Shown one piece after another: positions 1 to 7,007 of a stretch of DNA of 15,997 nt. Below the pieces are notes generated by a model. That model was not told the origin of the DNA, did no database searches, and was given only the letters and a program-made list of their open reading frames with translations. The number at the start of each line of letters is the position of its first letter. Positions within the stretch are counted from its first letter, which is position 1. The stretch covers positions 1 to 15,997 of the forward strand of contig JAFZND010000024.1 of NCBI GenBank assembly GCA_017553065.1. The letters run 5' to 3'. The DNA comes from Clostridia bacterium. GTDB lineage: Bacteria; Bacillota; Clostridia; Christensenellales; UBA1242. The translations under genes and the position numbers were made by a program.

Positions 1-15
1 ATAAAAAATAATAAC

Positions 16-45
16 AAAAAGGCCTAGCGTTGCTAGGACTTTTTT
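16..45. terminator. Bidirectional intrinsic terminator
   Basis: The arms CCTAGC (23-28) and GCTAGG (32-37) form a perfect stem around a GTT loop. A-rich sequence lies on the left and a T-run (40-45) on the right, so the hairpin has a U-tract in either direction. On the minus strand it ends the 44-730 gene, whose TAA stop (44-46) lies inside the tract. On the plus strand it could stop a transcript coming from left of the window. Confidence 0.8.
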
Positions 46-730
46 AATTGCTATTTAGTAGTAGTTCATTTAATTTGCCAAGTCCACTAAGTTTTGCCAC
101 AATTGAACTGGTTATTTTTGTATCTTTTTTAAGTATTACTTCGCCGTTTGAGGCAAATATATTTTTTGTGCAAGTTTTGCCAACTAATAGTGATAATGGT
201 GTATTTAGTTTTGGGTTGGCAGATTTTTTTGACTGCACTTTCACAACTATGTCTTTATTTTCAGCGTTTTCATTAAATATTTTTTCTTGTGAAATTTTTA
301 TCTGTTTGTGATAAGTGTTTAAAATTGTACAATTAGTTTTAAATGAAATAATATCCCTAATGTATTCTATATTATTGCATTGTACTGATATTACTTTAAA
401 ATGACTATCAAATATGATATTTGCTAGTGTTGTTATATCATTTCCATTAATGTCAAATGCAAGGTTTCCAAGTGGTAGACAATATTTATCTAATAAATAT
501 TGAATACTATCTTTTAATTGTAATTTTGTGGCCGTTGTAACAATTATTGCTTTTGCACCTTGCTTGTAAATATTTTTGGTAAATAATATAAATTCATCAT
601 AATTATTTTCGTCTACTACAAGTAGAGCAATTATGCGTTTTCTGTACACATATACATTTGTTACTACGCCTAATATTTTTTGATCGTATATGCTTATAAC
701 TGGTAGGGAGATGATGTCTTGTGTTGTCAT
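44..730 (-). CDS. PRC-barrel-like domain protein
   Basis: This 228-residue protein has no signal peptide or membrane segment, so it is probably cytoplasmic. Residues about 5-75 (LPVISIYDQKILGVVTNVYV and a following beta-rich stretch) read like a PRC-barrel, the small beta-barrel also found in RimM and photosynthetic reaction centre H subunits. Residues about 79-140 may be a second, more diverged copy (LPLGNLAFDINGNDITTL). A polar linker (about 145-175) leads to a C-terminal module, LLVGKTCTKNIFASNGEVIL and onward, with the pattern 'dG-vI-kkd-kIt-ivaklsglGKLnEL' seen after PRC-barrels in clostridial proteins. The start is supported by GGAGG just upstream (735-739 on the complement). It stands alone, diverging from the SPFH gene. 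The precise role is unknown; family assignment is by pattern recognition only. Confidence 0.6.
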   Translation of the reverse strand: MTTQDIISLPVISIYDQKILGVVTNVYVYRKRIIALLVVDENNYDEFILFTKNIYKQGAKAIIVTTATKLQLKDSIQYLLDKYCLPLGNLAFDINGNDITTLANIIFDSHFKVISVQCNNIEYIRDIISFKTNCTILNTYHKQIKISQEKIFNENAENKDIVVKVQSKKSANPKLNTPLSLLVGKTCTKNIFASNGEVILKKDTKITSSIVAKLSGLGKLNELLLNSN

Positions 731-798
731 TTTGCCTCCAAAATTTAATCGTCTTAGTAACTATTTTACTATTTAAAGTTATCTAATATGCTTACATA

Positions 799-827
799 TT
801 TATAATAGTTTTTAATTTGTCATTATA
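799..827 (-). promoter_or_regulatory. Possible promoter of the PRC-barrel gene
   Basis: On the complement, TATAAA (804-799) could serve as -10. The only good -35 look-alike, ATGACA (823-818), is spaced 13 bp away, which is too short for a standard promoter. The intergenic stretch 731-855 must hold a minus-strand promoter, but I cannot place it firmly. Confidence 0.25.
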
Positions 828-845
828 TAATTAATGTGGTAGAAT
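817..845 (+). promoter_or_regulatory. Sigma-A-type promoter of the SPFH/DUF1858 unit
   Basis: TTGTCA (817-822) and TAGAAT (840-845) are separated by 17 bp, and a TGG (837-839) gives an extended -10. Transcription would begin near 852, about 28 nt before the TTG start chosen at 880. This placement is one reason not to use the upstream TTG at 856. Confidence 0.6.
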
Positions 846-879
846 ATAGTATAATTTGCAAATAGGAGAGTGTAGGCAC

Positions 880-1944
880 TTGGGCTTGTTTTCATATTTT
901 AAAAAAATGTTTAACAAAAATATTGAAAATGATGAAGAATATGATGGTGAATTAGTACACCTATATTCCAAAAATCAAACATATTTCAATATTGGTTACA
1001 ATATTGTAGTTCGCCCTGGGTTTAATGCTGTATTTGTTGTGCGTGACAGGGTGACAGATGTCTTGCCATCTGGTAAATATCGCCTAAGCTTAGAAGGTTT
1101 GCCTATCACATTTCACAAGCTAAAATTAGATAGAATAGGCAAGAAAAAAGCTCCCACTAAATTTAAAGCAGATTTGTATTTTGTAAACACAAATCCATTT
1201 AAAGATATTCAGTTCAATGGCTCAAAGCCATATTTAAATAAAACTAAAGAATATGGCAGAGTAGTTGCATATAGTGAAGGTAGTTTAACTTTGCAAGTAC
1301 AAGAAGCAGGCGACTTTGTATCATACCTATTAGTGGATAGACCATTTGTAACAAACAAAATTAGCTTGGGTATTTGTAAGGATTTTGTTGGTAATGCAGT
1401 AAACAAAATGCTTGAAAAATCAAATATGACCATAAAAGACATATTTAAAAGTCCTGCAACAGCAGCAAATTATGTGAACGAAAATATTAATAATGAATTA
1501 AAAGATTATGGAATTTCAGTAAGTGAAGTTCAATTAAAATCATTTGATATAAAGAATAAAGTACAACAAAAAATAACAGAAAATGTTGAAGAAGAAAAGA
1601 CTTTTGTTGAAGATTATATAAAAGTGAACCCAACATCAAAAATTGACGAAATGGAGCCAAAATTTGTTGTAGAAAATAGTGAAGAATCAGTAAATCAAGA
1701 ACAAACACAACAAGAAGTTCAATCACAACCAGAAGAGAATTTTGACACAACTTTTGACACAACTATTGAAGAGATTGAAAGTGTAAGTAATTCTGTTGCT
1801 GATGAGCCACAAGATGTGCCGTTTGATTCAAATCAAGAATTGTCGTCTCCAGCAACTATCACATGTCCAAATTGTGGTGAACATATATCAAATGGTGGTC
1901 ATTTCTGTCCAAATTGTGGATTTAATTTGGATAGTTTAAAGTAA
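880..1944 (+). CDS. SPFH-domain protein with C-terminal zinc ribbon (YdjI-like)
   Basis: The 354-residue protein resembles the YdjI / 'virion core protein' branch of SPFH proteins, which act as membrane-associated scaffolds; in Bacillus subtilis YdjI belongs to the PspA-type envelope stress cluster. Residues about 20-235 hold the SPFH-like beta/alpha region (for example FNAVFVVRDRVTDVLPSGKY, then helices ending in KDYGISVSEVQLKSFDI). A Glu/Gln/Ser-rich linker follows (about 240-325). The C-terminus is a zinc ribbon with cysteines 329, 332, 343 and 346 (CPNC-x10-CPNC). I start it at TTG 880 because AGGAG (864-868) lies 11 nt upstream and the N-terminus becomes MGLFSYFKKMF; the TTG at 856 sits at or before the Shine-Dalgarno and almost on the predicted transcription start. 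The DUF1858 gene begins 10 nt after its stop. No pspA homologue is in the window. Confidence 0.75.
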   Translation: MGLFSYFKKMFNKNIENDEEYDGELVHLYSKNQTYFNIGYNIVVRPGFNAVFVVRDRVTDVLPSGKYRLSLEGLPITFHKLKLDRIGKKKAPTKFKADLYFVNTNPFKDIQFNGSKPYLNKTKEYGRVVAYSEGSLTLQVQEAGDFVSYLLVDRPFVTNKISLGICKDFVGNAVNKMLEKSNMTIKDIFKSPATAANYVNENINNELKDYGISVSEVQLKSFDIKNKVQQKITENVEEEKTFVEDYIKVNPTSKIDEMEPKFVVENSEESVNQEQTQQEVQSQPEENFDTTFDTTIEEIESVSNSVADEPQDVPFDSNQELSSPATITCPNCGEHISNGGHFCPNCGFNLDSLK

Positions 1945-1954
1945 GGGAAATATT

Positions 1955-2191
1955 ATGAAGAAATTTACCAAAGGCATGACAATTGGTGATGCATTGAAAC
2001 TTAATAAGAAAAGCGAACAAGTATTCATGGGATTTGGCATGCATTGTTTTAGCTGTGGTTTTGCCCAAATGGAAACATTAGAAGAAGCTGCACAGGTGCA
2101 CGATATCGATGTGGATTTAATGCTTGAAAAATTAAATGAATTACAAAAACCAAAACCACAAAAACCAATTAAAATATCTAAAAAGAAATAA
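1955..2191 (+). CDS. DUF1858 (TIGR03980-type) CxxC protein
   Basis: This 78-residue cytoplasmic protein has the family pattern: an N-terminal 'FTKGMTIGDALKLN', then GMHCFSCGFAQMETLEEAA with the CxxC pair at Cys31 and Cys34, and a helix 'HDIDVDLMLEKLNEL'. The family is described as a hybrid-cluster-protein-associated redox disulfide domain; its biochemical role is poorly defined, so a thiol/redox or metal-binding role is inference. The C-terminus is a short Lys/Pro-rich tail (KPKPQKPIKISKKK). It follows the SPFH gene by 10 nt without a promoter and is followed at once by a terminator, so the two are probably one transcript. The ribosome site is modest (AAGGG just after the upstream stop). Confidence 0.8.
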   Translation: MKKFTKGMTIGDALKLNKKSEQVFMGFGMHCFSCGFAQMETLEEAAQVHDIDVDLMLEKLNELQKPKPQKPIKISKKK

Positions 2192-2196
2192 CAAAA

Positions 2197-2228
2197 AGGG
2201 GTATAGTGTACTTGCCCCTATTTTATTG
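2197..2228 (+). terminator. Intrinsic terminator after the SPFH/DUF1858 unit
   Basis: AGGGGTA (2197-2203) pairs with TGCCCCT (2213-2219), including one G-T wobble, around a 9-nt loop, and is followed by ATTTTATT. It starts 6 nt after the DUF1858 stop. Confidence 0.75.
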
Positions 2229-2258
2229 CATTTTATATTCTAAAAATGTAGAAAAAAT

Positions 2259-2630
2259 ATGAAAAAGTTACATAATATTATAATTTTAATAACATGCATT
2301 ATTCTTTGCGCTTGTTCTAAGTCAAGCGCAACTATTTATTGTGAAAACATCAGCTTTGCTAATGAATATGCACAAAATGGCATTACAATGTATGTTGGTC
2401 AAACATATACCATACCTAGTGATGCAATAGTTATGCTTCCTTTCAGTGCAAATGTGGACTATGAAATTGAAAGTGATAACACTGGTATTGTATCAATACA
2501 TGGTAAAATATTAACTGCGAACGCCGAAGGCGTGGCACACATTACGGCAAAAGCACTACAAAATAAAGAAACATATGTTGCTAGTGATACTATTATGGTC
2601 AATGTATTGCCAGCGCCGATATTTGTTTGA
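2259..2630 (+). CDS. Small lipoprotein with Ig-like (BIG2-type) domain
   Basis: The 123-residue product begins with a lipoprotein signal: MKKLHN, a hydrophobic run, and the lipobox L16-C17-A18 before Cys19, the expected lipidation site. The mature part reads like one bacterial Ig-like BIG2 domain: 'ITMYVGQTYTIPSDA', 'VDYEIESDNTGIVSIHGKIL', 'TANAEGVAHITAKA', ending in 'DTIMVNVLP'. Such domains serve as structural or adhesion modules on cell surfaces; with only one domain and no enzyme, its task cannot be named. There is no clear Shine-Dalgarno before ATG 2259 (only A-rich sequence), so translation may be weak. It lies between a terminator and the large surface-protein gene, whose promoter overlaps its TGA stop. 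Confidence 0.7.
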   Translation: MKKLHNIIILITCIILCACSKSSATIYCENISFANEYAQNGITMYVGQTYTIPSDAIVMLPFSANVDYEIESDNTGIVSIHGKILTANAEGVAHITAKALQNKETYVASDTIMVNVLPAPIFV

Positions 2631-2655
2631 CAAATGAAATATCTAATAATATAAT
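2627..2655 (+). promoter_or_regulatory. Consensus promoter of the 896-residue protein gene
   Basis: TTGACA (2627-2632), 17 bp, TATAAT (2650-2655): a perfect vegetative promoter. The -35 box overlaps the TGA stop (2628-2630) of the lipoprotein gene. Transcription should start near 2662, giving a leader of about 64 nt. Confidence 0.85.
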
Positions 2656-2725
2656 AAAATTACTATATACTAAGTATGTATCGCTTTGCATATTATGGTA
2701 ATCTAACTAAAATAAGGACGAAAGA

Positions 2726-5416
2726 ATGAAAAAAGTACTCAAAATTTTAGGTATAGCCGGAGCAGTGGTTTTGGGAATTGTTTTAATCGGTGTTGCAATT
2801 GTTGCTATCACCGGTGGTTTTAGTGGCAAAAAGAAACAAATAAGTTCTTTAACTGTTTTGGTAAATAATGTTGAAGCAAGTGAAGCTATGGTAAATGGAG
2901 ATTTTACACTTCAATTAAATTATTCACCAACAGATGCTCAAGCATTAGAGCTAAATGTATCAGTAAATTCATATGGCGAAACAGTTATAGAAAGTTTCCC
3001 ATCAAAAATACTTGCGGGCCAAAAATATGCCGTACAGCTTGCAAAAGATGATAATGGTGTACTTCGTGGTGGTGAAGTAAAGTTTACATTTGAATCAGAA
3101 AATAAGATGGTTAGAAAAAGTCTTAATGTAATGGTAGATGTAGAATTAACAGATGGGGCGTTAGAGTTTTCATCTGCAAGTGACGGCATTACATATGATG
3201 ACACAGATAAAGCATTTAATCTTACAGTAAGTCCTGCAATTACAAACGCATTTGGCATTAAATCAAATATTGCTCATTCAATTAATGCAGCAACAGGATT
3301 GTCAGAGCCATTTGTAACAGAAGAACTTAAAGATTTAGCAAACAAAAAAGCACATTTTGTAATAAATGATACAAATCGTCTTGGTGGCGGAATTGTAGAA
3401 GATGCAGTGTACAAAAATGCACAAAACAAAAATGTAAAATATTACAAAGCAAATGTTCAAGCATTAGCAGCATCATCAAATGTGCAAATAAAGGCATATG
3501 TGCATAGATTGTATGAAATACAAAAAGCATTTAATGATGAATGGTTTGATACAATAATGGGCATGAGTGCAGGTGATTCATTTGCTAGCACTCCTGCATA
3601 TAACGAATTTATAAATAAATATCTTGCACATTTTATAAAAACTGAGGAAGCACAAAATTTCTTTGAAAAATACAAAACAAATGTAGAAAAAGAAGTTGAT
3701 GGTGAGACAGTTATTGTAAGAGAAGTTGTGTTGCCTGCAAACAACGCAAGTGTGCTAAAAGAATCACTTGGTTATGTGTTTGTCACTACCAATGCAAAAG
3801 TTATTGTGGCAGATGTACAAATTGGTGGTTTCACAAAAGCAGAAGATGTAAAAATAAATGTGTTGCAACAATACAACACAAATCCTACAACAATTTCAGA
3901 CTCAGAATCGGATTCAGTACTCCATCTTGTTATTAATCCTATCACTGCACAAGCAACTGATTACAATAAGGAATTATTGAAAGAAAAATTAAAAGAAGTT
4001 TCAATTGGCACATATGTGGTATATGGTGATGGAACAGTTCCACCAACTGACCCAACACAAACTGTATCAACAACTGATAAAAGAATGAAATATATTGAGA
4101 TTGATGACACATGGTATGAATATAACACACAATTTGCCGAAGTGACACAATCTGTGATTTCCCAAGTTACAAATTGGACTATTTCTCCAAAATATCCAAA
4201 TTATAATGCCAATACTTACATTGGTGGGGATATTATAAAAAAGACATATTTGATTTATTCAGTAGACAATATTGATTCACATGGTACACGAACAACAATT
4301 AGTGACAAAAGTGAACTAAAAGTTATATACAATCCAAATAGCATTTTATTTACTGGTACAGGTGTAAATGGTAACCAAAAGATTGTTGTAACCACACATG
4401 ATGGTGAGGGATACACGGGTTACAGCGATTATTCTGTAAATACTAGTAAATATCCATTAAGTAGTACAACAAATATTATTACACAATCTCAAGCTGCAGA
4501 TCCTACAATTGAAGATTTGAGTGAATACAAAAAAACATTGTGGTTTATTGCATATTCCACAAATTACACTGCAGACGGATTGCAAATTATTGATGCCGAT
4601 GGCACCAAAACATATTTGACAAATGTTGATGGTACACCATTTGAAAAAGATGGCTACACCGAGTGGCAATATCTTGGTGACGATGAAAGTATTGCTCTTA
4701 CAGCAATTAATGGCATTACTACAATGAATGAACTAGGAAATACTAGCATTGTTGGTGCAAAATTATATGCAATGCGTGTAGTAACCGATTTTGAAGGTAA
4801 TCCAATTACTATCACTCGTGAAGTTGATGGGGTAGATAAGGTTACATACATTGTATCTCAATGCACCAATTCACCAGTGAACTATGTAAGTACATTTATG
4901 TTTTCAAATACACTTGATGATGTTGTGTATGTGTATTATATTGATTCGTTACACGATGATGCATACGTTGAATACACACCATTTATGCCAGATCAAGTAA
5001 CGCCAAATGTGTTAAATTTCAACAAAGGTGGATTTGTTAAACTATATGTATCTGCATTTAAGCTAGATGCAGATGGCAATATAAGAACAAGTGAATATAC
5101 AAATGCAAGAATTCACAATTTGAGAATTGCGCTTTATAATTACCGCTACAAGATTAGCGTGAATAATAGTTTATATATAGATACTGGTAGTTCAGGTGCA
5201 CTTACCCAATTTGCATTAGAAAGTATTGCAGATGTGCAAACCCTACAACACTTTGAGGTGCGCTGGACAGCACAAGATAGTACGGAAAGTTCATTTGAGT
5301 TGGCATTTACTATTCAATTATCAAATGCATCAGCAGTTGGTAATGAAGATTTGGAATTATTTAGAGAAAATGAACAACATTCTAATGTGTTTGTAAAAAT
5401 TAAAATTGATGACTAA
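2726..5416 (+). CDS. Large membrane-anchored extracellular protein, unknown function
   Basis: The product has 896 residues. Residues about 8-30 form one strong hydrophobic helix (ILGIAGAVVLGIVLIGVAIV) after a basic start, followed by KKK, which fits a signal-anchor or uncleaved signal; no lipobox, LPXTG signal or second helix is seen. The rest is beta-rich, Thr/Asn/Ser/Asp-rich and nearly cysteine-free, typical of surface proteins. Residues about 38-135 look like an Ig-like fold (SSLTVLVNNVEASEAMVNGD, then NYSPTDAQALELNVSV), echoing the upstream Ig-like lipoprotein. The remaining 750 residues match no family I know and contain no enzyme motif I can name. AAGGA (2714-2718) lies 7 nt before ATG. 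A surface or adhesive role is inferred only from composition and anchor. Confidence 0.7.
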   Translation: MKKVLKILGIAGAVVLGIVLIGVAIVAITGGFSGKKKQISSLTVLVNNVEASEAMVNGDFTLQLNYSPTDAQALELNVSVNSYGETVIESFPSKILAGQKYAVQLAKDDNGVLRGGEVKFTFESENKMVRKSLNVMVDVELTDGALEFSSASDGITYDDTDKAFNLTVSPAITNAFGIKSNIAHSINAATGLSEPFVTEELKDLANKKAHFVINDTNRLGGGIVEDAVYKNAQNKNVKYYKANVQALAASSNVQIKAYVHRLYEIQKAFNDEWFDTIMGMSAGDSFASTPAYNEFINKYLAHFIKTEEAQNFFEKYKTNVEKEVDGETVIVREVVLPANNASVLKESLGYVFVTTNAKVIVADVQIGGFTKAEDVKINVLQQYNTNPTTISDSESDSVLHLVINPITAQATDYNKELLKEKLKEVSIGTYVVYGDGTVPPTDPTQTVSTTDKRMKYIEIDDTWYEYNTQFAEVTQSVISQVTNWTISPKYPNYNANTYIGGDIIKKTYLIYSVDNIDSHGTRTTISDKSELKVIYNPNSILFTGTGVNGNQKIVVTTHDGEGYTGYSDYSVNTSKYPLSSTTNIITQSQAADPTIEDLSEYKKTLWFIAYSTNYTADGLQIIDADGTKTYLTNVDGTPFEKDGYTEWQYLGDDESIALTAINGITTMNELGNTSIVGAKLYAMRVVTDFEGNPITITREVDGVDKVTYIVSQCTNSPVNYVSTFMFSNTLDDVVYVYYIDSLHDDAYVEYTPFMPDQVTPNVLNFNKGGFVKLYVSAFKLDADGNIRTSEYTNARIHNLRIALYNYRYKISVNNSLYIDTGSSGALTQFALESIADVQTLQHFEVRWTAQDSTESSFELAFTIQLSNASAVGNEDLELFRENEQHSNVFVKIKIDD

Positions 5417-5431
5417 ATTGGCGTTATTTAA

Positions 5432-5460
5432 TATACAAACAAAAAATTATTTGTTATAAT
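5432..5460 (+). promoter_or_regulatory. Extended -10 promoter of the DUF975-like gene
   Basis: TATACA (5432-5437), 17 bp, TATAAT (5455-5460) with TGT (5452-5454) as extended -10. A 6-bp inverted repeat AACAAA/TTTGTT (5438-5443 and 5450-5455) lies in the spacer. The 14 nt TTGTTATAATTAAG at 5451-5464 recur exactly at the second HU promoter (9067-9080). Confidence 0.7.
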
Positions 5461-5486
5461 TAAGAAAAAATAAAGGAGAGATTATA

Positions 5487-6380
5487 ATGGCTGAAGTTAG
5501 TAAAAATGGCTTTGACTTAATTGGTGGAGCTTTGCATAAATTACATGGTAAAGGCAGTAAAGCATTCCTTGGTACACTTATATTTGTGTTTCCACTTGCA
5601 CTTATGTGCATGATTCCTTATGCAGGATGGGCAATTGCATTATTCTGCTGGGGTGTGCTTGAAACAGGATACATTCGTTTCATGCGCAGAACAATGGCTG
5701 GTGAAAATCCAGGATTTGGTGAAATATTTAGTGAGGTAAGAACTGGTTGGTTTGAATTGTACCTTGGTGCATTGATGATTGGTATGTTCGCATTAGGTTC
5801 AGCAGTTATACTTGTACCTGGTGTTGTTCTTATTGGTTACTATTCCTTATCACTATTTACAGCTGAATATTATCATATTGAGCGTGTAGGTGAGGCAATG
5901 TACCAAACAGCTGTTCGTATGGATGGCAACAAAACCACAATGTTTAGCTTTAAGGCAATCTTCTATCTATTTTATTTCATTGTGCTTGCAGCAGCAGCAC
6001 TATCCGCATATGGCGTATATCTATTGTGGGCAACAAGTCCAGTGCTTTCAGTATGTGTAGCAGTACTTGCATTCCTTGTATTTGTATTGCTATGGAGCTG
6101 GATTACAGTATATCATCATGCAACATCTGAAATGTTCTTCCAAGAAATTCTTCACAATTATGAATTCAAAAGCACAAAGCATTTCCGTGAAGAAGTAATT
6201 GAGAAAAAAGGTGAGGAAGAAGCATCAAAAGAAGCTCCTGCACAAGAAGCTCCAGAAGAAGTAAAAGAGGAGCCAGTAAAAGAAGCTGCGCCTGCAAAAA
6301 AACCTGCAGCTAAGAAACCTGCAGCAAAAAAAGCATCTGCTAAGAAAGCACCTGCAAAGAAACCTGCAGCAAAAAAGTAA
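5487..6380 (+). CDS. DUF975-like membrane protein with histone H1-like tail
   Basis: The 297-residue protein has about four or five membrane helices, at residues about 26-56 (long, possibly a re-entrant pair), 92-125, 153-182 and 184-210. The stretch 'GVLETGYIRFMRRTMAGENP' followed by 'GFGEIFSEVR' matches the pattern of the DUF975 integral membrane family (G-Y-F, small loop, 'E-P-F-lF'). The function of DUF975 is unknown. After the last helix comes an acidic region (about 238-265, many Glu) and then a basic tail (about 267-297) built of [A/P]-A-K-K units: APAKKPAAKKPAAKK and so on. Such tails are known from histone H1-like nucleoid proteins and some membrane or ribosome-associated proteins; here it would face the cytoplasm if the topology is even. 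AAGGAGAG (5471-5480 region) precedes the ATG. It is monocistronic: own promoter, terminator at 6404. Confidence 0.7.
   Translation: MAEVSKNGFDLIGGALHKLHGKGSKAFLGTLIFVFPLALMCMIPYAGWAIALFCWGVLETGYIRFMRRTMAGENPGFGEIFSEVRTGWFELYLGALMIGMFALGSAVILVPGVVLIGYYSLSLFTAEYYHIERVGEAMYQTAVRMDGNKTTMFSFKAIFYLFYFIVLAAAALSAYGVYLLWATSPVLSVCVAVLAFLVFVLLWSWITVYHHATSEMFFQEILHNYEFKSTKHFREEVIEKKGEEEASKEAPAQEAPEEVKEEPVKEAAPAKKPAAKKPAAKKASAKKAPAKKPAAKK
6269..6377 (+). repeat. Short degenerate repeats encoding AKKPA units
   Basis: The 3' end of the DUF975-like gene is built of imperfect 12-15 nt units (cctgcagcaaaaaa, cctgcaaagaaa) coding for PAAKK, ASAKK and APAKK. Repeats of this kind can expand and contract by slippage, so tail length may vary between strains. 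Confidence 0.7.
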
Positions 6381-6403
6381 TATAATATAATTATATTGTT
6401 TAT

Positions 6404-6437
6404 AAAAAATGTCCTACTAGTTGGGACATTTTTTTGT
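6404..6437 (+). terminator. Intrinsic terminator after the DUF975-like gene
   Basis: AAAAAATGTCC (6404-6414) pairs with GGACATTTTTT (6424-6434), the stem running into the T-run. The central 9 nt can add a wobble and an A-T pair. It begins 23 nt after the stop codon. Confidence 0.85.
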
Positions 6438-6485
6438 ATAAATTTAAACAATTTTAGTGATACTAATATTGTTAGAGGAAAACAT

Positions 6486-7007
6486 ATGAAAAATACAGGT
6501 ATGATACGCAGAGTTGATGAATTAGGCAGAATAGTAATTCCAAAAGAAATTAGAAGCACTTTTGGACTAAAAACAGGCAGTCCACTAGATATTAGTGTAA
6601 ATCAAAATGGGGCAATAGTGCTAAACACCAAAAATATGATGAATAGTATTAAAGACAAAGCAAATGAGTTAAGCGAAACATTGGAATCTTTGTCAAGTAT
6701 AAAGATGGCAATTGTAGATAAAGATAGGGTGGTATCTGTATGTAATATGTCAAATAAAAATATAGATACGAAAATATCTAAAGAAATAATTGAATACATA
6801 GACAAATTTGACATTATAAAAAATAATCAAACAATTCAAAATGTTAAATTATTTGATAGTGATGGCGTAATGTGTACATATGTGTTACCCATACTTTCAC
6901 AGACTATTTGCGTTGGAGCTGTTATATGCACAAATGAGAATATAACAGAATTTGATAAATTGGCATTAAAGTTCATTGCAACATATTTATCAAAGCAGGT
7001 GGAGTAA
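6486..7007 (+). CDS. spoVT: SpoVT/AbrB-family transcriptional regulator
   Basis: The 173-residue protein matches SpoVT in length and layout. The N-terminal swapped-hairpin AbrB DNA-binding domain (residues 1-50) has the hallmark MKNTGMIRRVDELGRIVIPK followed by EIRSTFGL. Residues about 60-173 correspond to the GAF-like effector domain, ending in 'FIATYLSKQVE', close to the SpoVT end 'FLARQMEQ'. In spore formers SpoVT tunes forespore-specific genes; in this organism its regulon is unknown. I start at ATG 6486 because AGAGG (6474-6478) is placed properly and the N-terminus then aligns with the family; an upstream in-frame ATG at 6396 would run through the terminator hairpin. The stop abuts the next ATG, so it is co-transcribed with the flippase gene, as in Bacillus spoVT-yabM. 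Confidence 0.85.
   Translation: MKNTGMIRRVDELGRIVIPKEIRSTFGLKTGSPLDISVNQNGAIVLNTKNMMNSIKDKANELSETLESLSSIKMAIVDKDRVVSVCNMSNKNIDTKISKEIIEYIDKFDIIKNNQTIQNVKLFDSDGVMCTYVLPILSQTICVGAVICTNENITEFDKLALKFIATYLSKQVE

Noticed and set aside
48..311. 87-codon plus-strand reading frame opposite the PRC-barrel gene
   Set aside because: Shadow of the minus-strand gene, with no ribosome site and starting at the terminator.
856..879. TTG at 856 as start of the SPFH gene
   Set aside because: It lies before the AGGAG site and nearly on the predicted transcription start; TTG 880 is placed correctly.
6396..6485. ATG at 6396 as start of the spoVT-like gene
   Set aside because: The extension runs through a strong terminator hairpin and is not part of the SpoVT family N-terminus.
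6158..6559. 133-codon antisense reading frame rich in Phe and Ala
   Set aside because: It is the complement of the Lys/Ala/Pro repeat tail and crosses a terminator; it has no ribosome site.
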